A stretch of DNA of 30,393 nt, from the NCBI GenBank assembly GCA_038093975.1, contig JBBPTG010000273.1, forward strand, positions 1 to 30,393, in the 5' to 3' direction. The position numbers and the translations under genes were made by a program. How positions within the stretch are numbered: the stretch's first letter is position 1; each line of letters opens with the position of its first letter. Origin of the DNA: Chalciporus piperatus (taxonomy: Eukaryota; Basidiomycota; Agaricomycetes; Boletales; Boletaceae). The notes under the pieces were generated by a model. The model was not told the origin of the DNA, ran no database searches, and saw only the letters and a program-made list of their open reading frames with translations. Below, piece by piece: positions 1 through 9,767 of the stretch.

Positions 1-342
1 GAGGGGTAATTTGATTTTATCAGCCCATCTCCGATCAACGAAGATAGCGTTAGCTCCTGAATCAAGAAGCGCTTCTGCTCGTGTGAAAGCAGAGGGAAGC
101 CGTTGCGAAGCGATGGAAGTAGATAGCTTCAATTCTCGATCCGTCGTGCGAATGAAACGTGGTCCTGGGTTTTCGGAAAGATATTGGATTATGGAAACGG
201 AATTAAGCACCTGACTAGAGTCCAGGCCAAGCTCATGATCAACATGAGACCCCGTTTGACTGTGTGAATAGTTTACAGATTTTCCTAACGAGTTAGTTGC
301 GGTCCGTTTGCCCAGATCATTCAGGCCGCTTTGCCTTTTCCC
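1..342 (-). CDS. pol: gypsy pol, N-terminal part (protease), truncated by window edge
   Basis: Minus-strand reading matches the start of the complete pol at 19498, including the aspartic protease region around the DSGA motif. Relative to that copy it has a 6-bp in-frame deletion near position 167 that removes two residues; no stop is seen. It is reached from gag by the same -1 frameshift heptamer, here at 336-342. The rest of pol lies outside the window. Confidence 0.8.
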
Positions 343-1527
343 TTCATTTCGATATCTTTCATATCGTAGAAGTAAGCCTTCATTTCGTCGAATGAACGGC
401 CTTCAAGAGTACTAGATTCGGTAGACAGTTCTCTCACCTGTCTCTTCCGAAGTTTGCAGGCACGTTTGTGTTCGCCTCGTGACCAACCACAGCCCTTGCA
501 TTTGGTACTAGGTACCGGACATTGTTGTTTCGGATGTCCCGGTTTCCCACAGTTCCAACAATTTCCTTGTTTCTTCTCTTTGGAATTGCTTGTGGTCGCC
601 TTTACGACAGATGATGCTTCTTCTTCTTCTTCCACGATTTCTCCTTCTTCGATTTCGGCAGAACCTATATCCATTGGGGCACCACGACCTGGCTGTGTGC
701 CTGTGTTGGTATATTTATATCGCGAGGTATCACCTGCGGTTCCTGTCTTGATCATGGAGATAAGCTGTTTCCTTCCTGCAAGAAGGCGTAACTCTTCGAC
801 ATATGTGTCATATTTGTCGAGTCGTCCTTTCTCCATCAAGATCCGATGTGTGATCTCTGGATCTGCGTTTAGCTCTAGGAGTTCGATGTGTCTCGCGTCA
901 TCCCAATCGTCCATAAGGCGATGAGTCTGGAACGTGGTAAGGAATTTCTCCATAGACATCTTGCCTTGTTTCAGATTCTTGATCTGGTTGCGGTGGTATT
1001 CCACTTCGTTACCCGAGCGGAATTGATCGGTGATTCGTTTATGGAACTCGGCGGAAGTATACGTGGTTCCATTCTCCAAGATGTCATGTGTCATGGCTCG
1101 TGAGAACGTTGCGGCGTCTCCTCCTGTCATCCGACTAAGGATAGCTCTGATCGCCGTCATTCCGGTTAGCACGGTGTTGTTTTCATCTATCCATGCTCGG
1201 ACTCTCGTCCACCATTCTTCGAACTTCCTTCCTCTAGATCCGTCGTAGTCTCCTGGATCTTTGACGATTTTGGATAGCTTAGGTCCGCTACTAAGGTCCG
1301 ACCGTAGGAGCTGGTATGGCGCCAGGCACTTGAATGGCTTGTACTTGCGCTTCAAGCTGCAAGACATTATTGTTTAGATTTTGATTTACTCTCTGAGCGT
1401 TGGTAAGCTGATCCGTCATTGTTTCTAACGCAAGTCTCAACTGCGTTCCAAGATCCCGTATGGACGCGTCACGATGTCCGAGAATGCCTGTTAAGGCAGC
1501 TGCTAAGTCTGGGGCGAGAACCGACAT
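321..1527 (-). pseudogene. gag: gypsy gag, frameshifted copy
   Basis: The start at 1527 (MSVLAPDLAAAL) and the stop at 321-323 correspond to the intact 399-residue Gag at 18314-19513. The two halves are in different frames. Near 1290 this copy has four extra bases (TAGT-like) just after the codons for PTVGP, which throws the capsid and zinc-knuckle part out of frame. The downstream part still encodes the capsid-like region, an acidic EEGEIVEEEEE stretch and two cysteine-rich motifs (CWNCGKPGHPKQQC and CKGCGWSRGEHKRAC). Apart from the frameshift, protein identity to the intact copy is very high, so the break is recent. Confidence 0.88.
336..342 (-). promoter_or_regulatory. -1 ribosomal frameshift heptamer GGGAAAA (second copy)
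   Basis: Minus strand reads G GGA AAA in gag phase, followed by the same 6-nt spacer and bulged stem as at 19492-19535. The whole signal is conserved between the two copies. Confidence 0.6.
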
Positions 1528-1570
1528 TCTTGATGCACTAGAATGGAAGGGATAAAACTAGATTTTTATT

Positions 1571-2308
1571 TCAGATCTCCTGAGATCCTTCAAGGGTTTC
1601 TCCTGATAACGAAGCAGGGGCGTCTCTTTGATAAGGTGGCGGTGGAATGCTTCTTCTGATGGAATGAGGCGCGGGATAGTACAGTTGCACTCCTGGTGCG
1701 TTTGTCTCTCTTAGTCCTCCTTCGTCTTCACTATCAGACTCTACTAATCCTGGTAATTCTTCGTCTTCTTCTAACTCTGCTTGTGATACAACAGGGGAAG
1801 GGGGAGGAGTAGGTAGTGCTACTGGACGATTCCTGTGAGATACGAGGATGTATGCGAAATCAAAGGTAACGCGAAGGTCGTCTGAGAGAATTACGTGGCC
1901 GAAGATGAGGTATGAAAGTAATAGGAAGGCCTGTAAGCTGTACTGGGCGAATTTTCCTAAGAGGGACGAGAGGCTTAGGGCGGCGAGTGCGGCGAGTAGG
2001 ACGCGGGGTTGATACTCTCTCCTTAATACGAGTACCGGCGTCCTCAGGGATACCTCTAAGTAGCCTGTCGCTTCGTCGGCGTTGACGTACCCGAGCGTCA
2101 ATGTTCTCTCGAATCGACTTCTCACCTGCCGGGGATATAAGCGTGTGATAGAGAGCGCGGCGGAAACTTTCCGTACGACCAGAGACTCCAATGGGGAATT
2201 GGTGTTGAAGAGCAAGAAGATCCTCGTCGATGGCTGTCCAATCAACGGGCTCCGCGAGCGGAGTTGGGGCTCTGGGGATGGAGGAGGCACGATAATATAA
2301 TTCTTCAA
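1571..2308 (-). CDS. pre-gag ORF B (second copy), overlapping ORF A in another frame, no ATG
   Basis: Open frame of about 245 codons, counterpart of ORF B at 17496-18251. It contains no methionine codon at all; the frame can only begin at a near-cognate codon (TTG at 2308, or ACG a few codons upstream), by frameshift or by splicing. It has a hydrophobic stretch (VLLAALAALSLSSLLG followed by FLLLSYLIFGHVIL) and then an acidic, proline-rich tail. Compared with the other copy it differs by a few substitutions and a single-codon indel in the acidic tail, so the frame is kept. Function unknown. Confidence 0.55.
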   Translation of the reverse strand: MKNYIIVPPPSPEPQLRSRSPLIGQPSTRIFLLFNTNSPLESLVVRKVSAALSITRLYPRQVRSRFERTLTLGYVNADEATGYLEVSLRTPVLVLRREYQPRVLLAALAALSLSSLLGKFAQYSLQAFLLLSYLIFGHVILSDDLRVTFDFAYILVSHRNRPVALPTPPPSPVVSQAELEEDEELPGLVESDSEDEGGLRETNAPGVQLYYPAPHSIRRSIPPPPYQRDAPASLSGETLEGSQEI

Positions 2309-2786
2309 CGCCGAAGGCGTCAGCTAGTATCTGCTGGGGGTTAGGCGGCGACGGTGCCCGGATAACCTCGATAGGCGGGAGTGATGGGTAACGACGATGG
2401 TCGATCTGGAGATCGGCGGGGTTAACAGTCGATACGTGACGTGGGTAAGGGGGAATTACCGGTTCTTCTAGCCAGTCAACGTAAAGGTCAGAGTAGTCAG
2501 GCCTTGTCGCGATTGGCACTGAGTACTCCTCGATGATCCTCCTTTGTTCTTCCTCAACTAGTGCTCGGGCCTGAGCGACTTCTTCCTGGATACGGGCGTT
2601 CTCTCGCTCAAGATCCGCGATGATGTTGGTGAAGCCTGGATATACTTCCACAGCGTTTCCGAGCTTCGCGATGACGTTAGCGAAGTCGGGGTTGGTCTCG
2701 ACGGCGGGGAGATCAAGTATCCCGTTCCACTGGATGGAAGGGACAGGGGACGCGGCGCGCGAAGATGCGGCGGGGTTGCTCGACAC
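1860..2786 (-). CDS. pre-gag ORF A (second copy), no ATG
   Basis: Open frame of about 308 codons that begins at GTG directly after an in-frame TAA, counterpart of ORF A at 16994-17959. No ATG codon lies within it. The N-terminal half has diverged strongly from the other copy, with several substitutions and a net 13-codon indel that keeps the frame, whereas the C-terminal half that overlaps ORF B is nearly identical. It holds a likely helical region with charged runs (DLERENARIQEEVAQARALV), a DYSDLYVDW motif and an Arg/Pro-rich C terminus. I recognise no family. Confidence 0.55.
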   Translation of the reverse strand: MSSNPAASSRAASPVPSIQWNGILDLPAVETNPDFANVIAKLGNAVEVYPGFTNIIADLERENARIQEEVAQARALVEEEQRRIIEEYSVPIATRPDYSDLYVDWLEEPVIPPYPRHVSTVNPADLQIDHRRYPSLPPIEVIRAPSPPNPQQILADAFGVEELYYRASSIPRAPTPLAEPVDWTAIDEDLLALQHQFPIGVSGRTESFRRALYHTLISPAGEKSIRENIDARVRQRRRSDRLLRGIPEDAGTRIKERVSTPRPTRRTRRPKPLVPLRKIRPVQLTGLPITFIPHLRPRNSLRRPSRYL

Positions 2787-2929
2787 TTATTCAAAAACAA
2801 GGTCAGCGATGACGAGGCGCGAACAAGCAGCGCGGTACCCACTAGTGATCAACGGTTGAAGTGGCGTACAAGAACACGTGTGGTAGCGACGAGACGCTAA
2901 GACAAAAGAAAATATTAGTCTTGTTCTAA

Positions 2930-3436
2930 TGAAACGACTCAACTCAACAAAGAGCTAAGACTCACAATAGACAATAGCGAGCCGATGAACTTGGCTGAGG
3001 TTCGATGAGGAAACTCCAGGAGAACAAGATTGGGGAGTCCAGTGCTTGTCGACCCGGGTTTATATACTATTGTCAATGTTTGTACATGTTGTGGCTAAAC
3101 CTTATCGTAGGTGACTGGGTATGACTCGTACTGACTACTAGCCAATGGCGTAACTAGCTCTACTGCGGAATGAGTAAGCGTGAGTCATATGATGAGTAAT
3201 GCTGACTGATGCTGACGAATGAGTGGTGAGTCATCAGTTAGTAAGCGAAGGTCTAGACCTAGCTTATGTAAGTAAGCGAAGGTCTAGACCTAGCTTATGT
3301 AAGTAAGTCACGTGATGCGATAAGATAAGATAACAAAAGAGAAAGTGAAACGACTAAGTTCATGAGACGAAGAGAAACCTAGTAAACGTAATGGAATGTA
3401 GGGATGATTAGGATAAGGAATGGAGCGTTCGTAACA
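2930..3436 (-). repeat. gypsy LTR (5' LTR of the minus-strand copy)
   Basis: On the minus strand it runs from TGTTACGAACG (starting at 3436) to GTTTCA (ending at 2930), 507 bp. It matches the 476-bp LTR at 16374-16849 except for point changes and an extra 31-bp tandem copy at 3241-3302. A TATA box and the predicted transcript start are conserved. Immediately inside lies the primer-binding-site-like AGAACAAGACT. Confidence 0.92.
3241..3302. repeat. 31-bp tandem duplication within the LTR
   Basis: Two exact 31-bp units (3241-3271 and 3272-3302), each containing the palindrome GGTCTAGACC. The other two gypsy LTRs in the window have a single unit, so this is a duplication private to this copy. 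It doubles a possible regulatory palindrome in U3. Confidence 0.9.
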
Positions 3437-3919
3437 CCATCCCTACGCATTGACACTGATTGCATCGGCCCATTCCTACGCATTGAGGCTCAACCCATTG
3501 GCCCATCCCTACACATTGAGGCTCAACCCATCGGCCCATCCCTACGCATTGACACTGATTGCATCGGCCCATTCCTACACATTGACACTGATTGCATCGG
3601 CCCATCCCTACACATTGACACTGATTGCATCGGCCCATTCCTACGCATTGAGGCTCAAACCATCGGCCCATCCCTACGCATTGAGCCTCAATGCATCGGC
3701 CCATCCCTACGCATTGAGCCTCAATGCATCGGCCCATCCCTACGCATTGAGGCTCAATGCATCGGCCCATCCCTACATTGAGCCTCAACCCATCGGCCCA
3801 TCCCTACGCATTGACACTGATTGCATCGGCCCATTCCTACGCATTGAGGCTCAACCCATTGGCCCATCCCTACACATTGAGGCTCAACCCATTGGCCCAT
3901 TCCTACACATTGAGGCTCA
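3437..3919. repeat. 33-bp minisatellite, about 15 units
   Basis: Tandem units of 33 bp built on CATTGA + (GGCTCAACC or CACTGATTG) + CATCGGCCCATCCCTACG. One unit near 3776 lacks 2 bp and the last is partial. Two middle-segment variants alternate. The block of the first three units recurs as units 12-14, suggesting a higher-order duplication. Because 33 is divisible by three, long open frames appear on both strands; they are artefacts. The left end abuts the LTR at 3436, so the gypsy element inserted in or at the edge of this array. Confidence 0.93.
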
Positions 3920-4222
3920 TCCCTATTCTCTATGGGCCGAACCCTGATGCAGGCAGGCCTGGGTGATTAGCACCAGTCGGCCAGGTCCTACCTCATGGAA
4001 CCTTTGTGTTGGCCATTCCCATTGCCAGGGCACAATGGTACATTGGCTGATCCCTACTCTACGTGTACATTCTATTACTAGCCGATCCCTAACCTAGGTG
4101 ATCATACACCAGCGGCCAATCGTTAGCCGGCCAGTAGAGCACGGCCTAATTGGTGATCAGCTGGCCCTGGATCAGGGTACAAATGGACTACACTATGTGA
4201 GTGAAGCTAGTGCTTCTGCAAA

Positions 4223-4241
4223 CCTCCTTTACTAAGGGAGG
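4223..4241. repeat. 19-bp hairpin repeat, copy 1
   Basis: CCTCCTTTACTAAGGGAGG: an 8-bp stem with one T-G wobble and a 3-nt loop. Three further copies follow at 4435, 4524 and 4600 with the same stem. Confidence 0.75.
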
Positions 4242-4434
4242 GCTCAGCGGGTTTAACGTCTAGCTCCCCGACCACTAGCGACGACCGAACGAACGGCTGT
4301 GGGAACTAGACAGCCGCGCGCGCACGACTAAAAAAAACGGGCCAGGTGACAAGCACAACGATTAAGAAAGTACTCACCCGTCGTAGTTTACTGTCATTTC
4401 AGACACGGCAGAGCGCGACTAATGCCACTGCGAA

Positions 4435-4453
4435 CCTCCTTCACTAAGGGAGG
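4435..4453. repeat. 19-bp hairpin repeat, copy 2
   Basis: CCTCCTTCACTAAGGGAGG, the same hairpin with a changed base next to the loop. It is followed by ACT, as in copies 3 and 4. Confidence 0.75.
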
Positions 4454-4523
4454 ACTCCCTTCCGTAGTAGTTTTGAGTCGGTTGAGCTTCACCGTCGCCA
4501 AGCGTGTCCAAACGATACTTTAA

Positions 4524-4542
4524 CCTCCTTTGCCAAGGGAGG
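4524..4542. repeat. 19-bp hairpin repeat, copy 3
   Basis: CCTCCTTTGCCAAGGGAGG, the same hairpin; preceded by AA and followed by ACT. Confidence 0.75.
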
Positions 4543-4599
4543 ACTTGGCCATGGGTTGCAGGTACAGACTTCAACGAGCGCATCCAAGCGACACGTTCG

Positions 4600-4618
4600 C
4601 CTCCTTTGCTAAGGGAGG
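4600..4618. repeat. 19-bp hairpin repeat, copy 4
   Basis: CCTCCTTTGCTAAGGGAGG, the same hairpin; followed by ACT. Confidence 0.75.
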
Positions 4619-5276
4619 ACTCGTTGAGCAGCGGGGCGTGCTGTCTTGACCATCGAATGCGAGTATGCGAGTCGCTGAGGACTTGCTGTGCGTTGTGCAT
4701 TTGAATGGCCCTCCTCTACCGCGAACTGAACCGTGGGAAAACACGAGCAGGTAGTGGTACTGGATCAAGGAGCGCCTGAGGGGTTGCTTTCGCGCTAATA
4801 TGAAGGGGTTCCCACCAACTATATTTCTTCGACACGGAAACCTCTCCATTGTCATTTTCAAAGAGTTCTATATGTGATGAGAGTTAAAAGTATAGGCGTG
4901 CGAGGTAGACTGAGAAATGTAATCAAATGATCAGTTCTCGCGCCGACTCGACTTCCTTGAACGTCACCCGGTGAAGTTAAAGCCGAAAGAAACGCAGGCT
5001 CGAAATACAGGCAACTTACTTGTCAGGAGGGATGTCGCGAAATCGTCAGTCAGGTCCTTGACTTTCGAGATAAATAAGATATAATTTGAGGCTGTCAAGC
5101 AACACTTGTAGTTTTATGGACTCGATTCGAGCCGAAGGGACAAAGTTACGGTAGTGTTGGAGGTATGTAGAACGAAAAGGGTAATCGACCTTGCTGCCAG
5201 CCACGAACAAAGTCACTACCCACCAAGTCACCAAGTCACTACCAACCATGCCGTCGAGCTGACTCGCTTCCTTTAG

Positions 5277-5898
5277 ACCGTGTTCCTACACCCCCTCCGA
5301 GACAACAGAATAAAGGCAAAGGAAAGGCACCAGCCCCAACCCCCACCCAGGAGGCTGTCGAATCACGCCTCGATGGTGTACGTAGCACATCCGGTCAAGT
5401 GAAAGACCCCAAAGGAGGATGTTTTTGTCAAGGTGAGTCATATGTGCTACCATCCACGCAAGGTCCTGGCACTGAGACAAGGCGTGGTGTCTAACAGCAC
5501 GAGAACACGATCTCTCGAACTACGTTCCGTGTCGCCAGTGTGGCTTGATCCTATGCACTCTCAACACACCCTACGACGCATGTCCACATTGCAGCGGACC
5601 ACTGTTGGACGAATCCCAACGCGCGGTGTTGATCGTACAGCTCGAGGACGAGCTGCGAGAACAACTCGCGAGGCAGGAAGCGGAGCGGCAGCGTGCTATT
5701 GATCTGGCGCGTGCTGCAGAAGGAGACTTCCGTGCGTCGACAAGCAGGCGGAAGAAGGAACTTGAAGGTGGGATGATTGATTCAGGTCGCGCGGATGGTA
5801 GACGAGACGTGATCATGGGACCGTTACTCTCCACACAGAACGACTCAGGAGACTCGATCACAACATTTACCCCTCGTATCTCGTTTAGGACGATGTGA
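5277..5898 (+). pseudogene. ASC-1/TRIP4-type C2HC5 zinc-finger gene, partial
   Basis: Two exons can be read: 5277-5432 and 5498-5898, joined by a 65-bp intron that starts GTGAGT and ends ACAG. The spliced frame gives GGCFCQG, then REHDLSNYVPCRQCGLILC and DACPHC, the cysteine/histidine spacing of the zf-C2HC5 domain of activating signal cointegrator 1, followed by a charged helix (LEDELREQLARQEAERQRA). Family knowledge: ASC-1 homologues act in transcription coactivation and ribosome quality control. The N-terminal part of the gene is not visible upstream, where the frame meets a stop at 5168 and no ATG, and the C terminus after the helix looks unlike the family. It is probably a truncated relic, though a divergent gene with an unseen first exon is possible. 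Confidence 0.6.
5433..5497 (+). other. intron in the zinc-finger gene relic
   Basis: GTGAGTC at the 5' end and CTAACAG at the 3' end. Removing it joins the first cysteine pair to the rest of the zinc finger in frame (phase 1). Confidence 0.7.
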
Positions 5899-6380
5899 CG
5901 ACTCAAGAGATAGTGGAGTGGGGGGTTTCGGTTTTTTTTTGCAAACCCAGAACCGTTCACTCCGCCGTTTCTCGTGCTCCATCTTCACGAGCATTGGTAT
6001 CAACCCTGACTCAACTTGAATTGCTAATGGTGACCAATTCATGTGTAGGAGTCGTCGAATTTCTGCTTTCATTCGGTCCGGGACCAACGTGACTAAGGGG
6101 CCCTTTCGTTCATAGTCTTCACACCAACTGGCAACTTTGCAACCCCCCGAAGTAGCCCTGGGCCTGATTCTTCGCGATCAAGAAGGCGAGGTGCATTCTG
6201 ATTACTACACTAGGTGCCGAGTACGATGGCGAACAAGGCGTTCGGAGGTAAACACGTATGTAACTCCCCAAAAAGTTGGTGGAAGCGAGCCTTGATATAC
6301 ATCACCAAGGCTGCGCCGTTGTTCCCGCGTGTTCCTCCATCCTCCACACCTCTCCATTCTGACTTTCAGCGAGGTTGACC

Positions 6381-8396
6381 ATGGCTCCGAGAACGATGCA
6401 GACGTTTACTAGGGAACAGGTGTCGAAGGTGCGTGGTCAGACGTGTCGGGAGATTAGGTGCTGACGGAGGTCGTGGTGAGCTAGCATAACAAGGCAGATG
6501 CCCTGGTAGGTCTATGTCGTCTCGTCAAGGAGAGACGTTTTTCAATGTATTTTTCACTATTGGCAGTGGGTTATCATCGACAGCAACATCTACGACCTAT
6601 CTCGGTTCAAAGACCTCCACGCCGGAGGTATATCTGTCCTCCTCGAAGACGTCATTCGTGCGTCCATTCTTTCAAAGCGATACACGTAACAATGAACTCA
6701 AGCGACCACCAATATAGCCGGTCAAGATGCTACTGATGCCTTTTATGGTCTTCACAAACACGAGGTGCTCAAGCGCCCTCAATATGCGAGATTACATATC
6801 GGCACCAATCGAGGGAGAGAAAAGCGCGATCACATCTGGAGAGATTGGTGAACTCAGTCGAGTCCCGTATGCTGAGCCCACTTGGTTGAGTTCTGGGTTC
6901 TACAGTCCTTATTACAAAGAGGTGAGTCTCCCCGACTCTCCCGTTGCTCGTGGAGATGGCGGATCGTGTTCACATCGGATGTAGAGTCATCGGAAGCTTC
7001 AAGTGGCGTTAAGGAAGTTCGTGGATGAAATGATTAAACCCGAGGCATTGGTAATTCGTTCGTATCATATACAAATGTGGGGTTTCATTTGGATGTTCTA
7101 GGTTCACGAGGAAAGCGGGAAACGAATCAGTCAAGGCGTCGTCGATGCGCTCGCGTTCGTTTATCCCTTGGCCGTCCCTATGCATTGAAGCTGACGCGAC
7201 ATAGAGAGCACAATATTATCGCCATGCGAATGGGCCCTGGTAGTCATCTGAAGGGTCGCAAACTCATGGGTGGGGTGGTTTCACCCGAGGAGTTTGACTG
7301 TTTCCATGACGTATGTGCAAGGTACTCCCTTTCTGAGCGCGTCCTGATCCCTGCGACAGTTGCTCGTCCAGCAAGAAATGTCACGACAAGCACAACGTGG
7401 CTACGGTGACGGTGAGTCTATTCCCTCGTCTGATCCTTTGCTCTTCCATCTTCAATCACACGACATTCGTAGGTCTGCTGAGCGGTGTCTTTATCGGTCT
7501 TCCGCCCATCATTCACTTTGGAACACCAGGAATCAAAGCGAAAATCGTTTCTGAAGTGCTTGGTGGGAAGAAGTTCATTTGTCCCGCTGTCACTGAGGCA
7601 TTCGCTGGAACTGATGTTGCGGGGATGCGCACGCGTGCTACCAAAACTCCGGACGGAAAGTTTGGCTCATCAGCGGAACGAAGAAGTGGATCACCATTGG
7701 GACGTGAGTAGTCTTATTAGATATGTTGTGCGCGTATCAAGTCATTGCGAAGTGACTTGGTATAGCTAATGGATGCCTGGGACCGGTTTGGGTTCTGCCT
7801 CGTGTCGGGGTGTCCTGCCATTCCAGAAGCGACGGAAGAACTCTCGCTCAAAACGATGTACTCCCCAACTGCAGGCACTGCGTACGTCACCTTCGACAAC
7901 GTCAAAGTACTCGTTGAGAACACGCTGGGTGCGGAAGGCGAGGGCATGTTCGTCATACTTTCGTGAGTGCTCGTTTGGTCTTGGTTGTCTTATGTGAAAG
8001 GCATAACTTCATGTTTAAAGGAACTTAAATCATGAGCATTGGGCGATGTGTGCTAACGTAGTTGCTTCGTAGCGGCTGATCATTGAGGATGTATTCAAGT
8101 ACGTCCACCTCTGGTTCTCTCTTCACATTTCCGTCTGCTCATCACGCGTTCGCAACTGAATGAAGATGTATAACTCAACGTCAAGTGTTTGGAAAACCAG
8201 TCTCTTCCCAACCTGTCATTAGGTACAAAGTGGTTGCCACGATCGCACGTTCGGAAAGTTGTCAGAGTTGGCTCGAGAACATCAGACTTCAGATGTGTAA
8301 CATGGTTCGTCTCTTCCTTTTCCATCCACTCTTTCGTTCCGTTGATGACGGTGCTTTCGGATAGTCGTACAACGAGCAAGCACGGAAGTTGGCAGG
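6381..8396 (+). pseudogene. cytochrome b5-acyl-CoA dehydrogenase fusion, decayed
   Basis: Host gene relic of the fungal fusion of a cytochrome-b5 heme domain with a flavin acyl-CoA dehydrogenase (lipid oxidation). Start at 6381 (MAPRTMQTFTREQVSK) in a good ACCATGG context. Many short exons can be followed: a 21-bp micro-exon 6485-6505, then from 6567 WVIIDSNIYDLSRFKDLH, GLHKHEVLKRPQYARLHIG, VPYAEPTWLSSGFYSPYYKE, MRMGPGSHLKGRKLMGG, the flavin-site-like VTEAFAGTDVAGM, and YSPTAGTAYVTFDNVKV. Breaks are an altered heme motif (HAGG for HPGG near 6624), an extra base near 6810, a missing base near 7660, an in-frame TAG at 8070-8072, and loss of the C-terminal third after about 8396. Introns keep GT..AG ends, so it is not a processed copy. 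Confidence 0.8.
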
Positions 8397-8636
8397 GTGA
8401 GTGTATGCGCTCCTACGCGTGTTGAGGGAGACGCTGACGCCGGCGTGTTGCATCTGCCTTCTTAAGCGAGTGTTTGTTGAGCGTCGGCTTATCCCATTGT
8501 GTTCGAGGTAGATCCACTCCGTTAACCGGGAGCCCAGACCGTTGCAGCTGTGTTATAACAAGTTTGCAACATTGCAACGACTCACCAACAACTGCATCGC
8601 GCAACAACTCTAGGCAAAGAGGCAGTCCGAGGACCG

Positions 8637-9688
8637 TCAAGGTACCTCACTGAGAGCGCGTACGATTGGCTGCCCCTGCGGCGAAGGTCCAAACCACTCC
8701 AGAAGCTTTCGTAGCATTCCCTCGACATATGTAGTGTAAAGTTCGACATCTTGAACCACCTCGGGCGGTTCAAACAGAGGGGGAAACGCCTCTCGAAAGT
8801 CATCTACGTAGCTTGCATCCATGTCTTCTTCCGATAGTCTAGATCTTGGTCAGCATAGAAGAAAGAACATTGAATAGAAAGATGTTTACCCATTCTGCCG
8901 ACATTCCTCCTCACGCACACCAGCCCAATCCACAGCGTCATTCATCCACTCGTGATATTCTTCCTTGAGCTGTCCCAGTTGGGCCTTTTCGTCCTCAGAC
9001 AGATGTACGTGGAATTGTAATGGCGAGGGCTCGTCTATGCCCTCGAACGATCCAGGGAAGAACGCATGAAGTCGCTTTGCGATCAGACACGATTCTGGGG
9101 CTGTCCAGATGTAATGGAGGTGCTGGATTGATGTCGGAGAGTCAGTGGAAGAGATCATCGTAATGGTGTATCGTGCTCACGACTTGAATGAGGCTTCGTA
9201 TCAGCATGATATACACCCTCCGTTTGTCATCCTTTTTCGTCACGTATCCCTGTAACACGCGCGTCTCTTTCTCTGTCAATAGTCTCACATCATCTGCGCG
9301 ACCCGCACGCTGCTCGCTAGCATAGTACTCCTGCCACAAGAGCGCCTCGTCAGCCTTCTTTACCACGAACTGGCGATACATGTCGATGGTGGAGAGGTAG
9401 TTGAGTAATTCGGGGATTTGTCCAATGATGAAGGATGGGTAAAGGATGTGGCGTGCGGCGTAGAATATGAGCGATGGGGGAGGTTGGCCCAGAGAATCAG
9501 AATGATCAGGTGGAACGAGGGATACGAGTTCATCTGAAGAAAAATCAGACGGCAAGAAGACGCAAGTTGACTTGAAGGATTGGACGTGTACTGTATAGAT
9601 TACGATGAGTTTCCTTGTTGTCCTCGTAGGAATACTCGTCGTTGAATTTGATGGATGCGACTAGTTCCTTGACTTTGTCCATGGACAT
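8637..9688 (-). CDS. four-exon gene, unknown function, about 292 residues
   Basis: Exons read right to left: 9604-9688, 9181-9533, 8890-9122 and 8637-8844, separated by introns of 70, 58 and 45 bp, all with GT..AG ends. Together they give 879 bp, an intact frame from MSMDKVKELVASIKF to ALSEVP. The protein has no signal peptide, membrane helix or motif that I recognise. It is rich in charged helices (KKADEALLWQEYY, LSEDEKAQLGQLKEEYHEW) and looks soluble. It is one of the few host genes here without a visible break. An extra 5' exon is possible because a CAG acceptor-like site sits just upstream of the start. Function unknown. Confidence 0.6.
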
Positions 9689-9767
9689 TCTGAGTGTCTG
9701 AGGGGTCGAGGGTCAACGTTTAAACTTTGTGGTAATACTAACGACGTCGTTGTGGCTCGCAGTCAGG

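Larger units (their letters stand above)
1..3436 (-). mobile_element. Ty3/gypsy chromovirus, second copy, 5' part only
   Basis: Read on the minus strand, this carries LTR, primer-binding site, two pre-gag ORFs, gag and the start of pol in the same order as the complete copy at 16374-24370, and is closely similar to it throughout. The element runs off the left edge of the window inside the protease region. It lies in inverted orientation to the complete copy, about 13 kb away. Gag is frameshifted by a 4-bp insertion, so this copy is probably non-autonomous. Confidence 0.93.
3920..5170. other. gene-poor stretch between minisatellite and host gene relics
   Basis: No convincing coding region is visible. 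The part to about 4200 has a GGCC/CCGG-rich, degenerate flavour related to the neighbouring minisatellite (repeated GGCCGA, TGATCA and CTGGCC words). The part from 4200 to 4650 holds four 19-bp hairpins, annotated separately. From 4650 to 5170 I see nothing recognisable. Confidence 0.5.

Noticed and set aside
454..1248. Plus-strand ORFs opposite gag of the minus-strand gypsy copy (and their mirror at 18589-19380)
   Set aside because: Antisense shadows of gag; their content is explained by the gag codons.
3404..3966. Long open frames on both strands within the minisatellite
   Set aside because: The 33-bp unit is a multiple of three and lacks stops, so several frames stay open by arithmetic; the predicted proteins are pure repeat.
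4223..4618. CRISPR-like array from the four hairpin repeats
   Set aside because: Repeats are only 19 bp, spacings are irregular (76-212 bp), no cas genes, and the setting is a eukaryotic genome.
5046..5249. Minus-strand ORF MVGSDLVTWWVVTLF
   Set aside because: Short, includes a tandem repeat (CACCAAGTCA), no recognisable features, and overlaps the reading frame of the zinc-finger relic.
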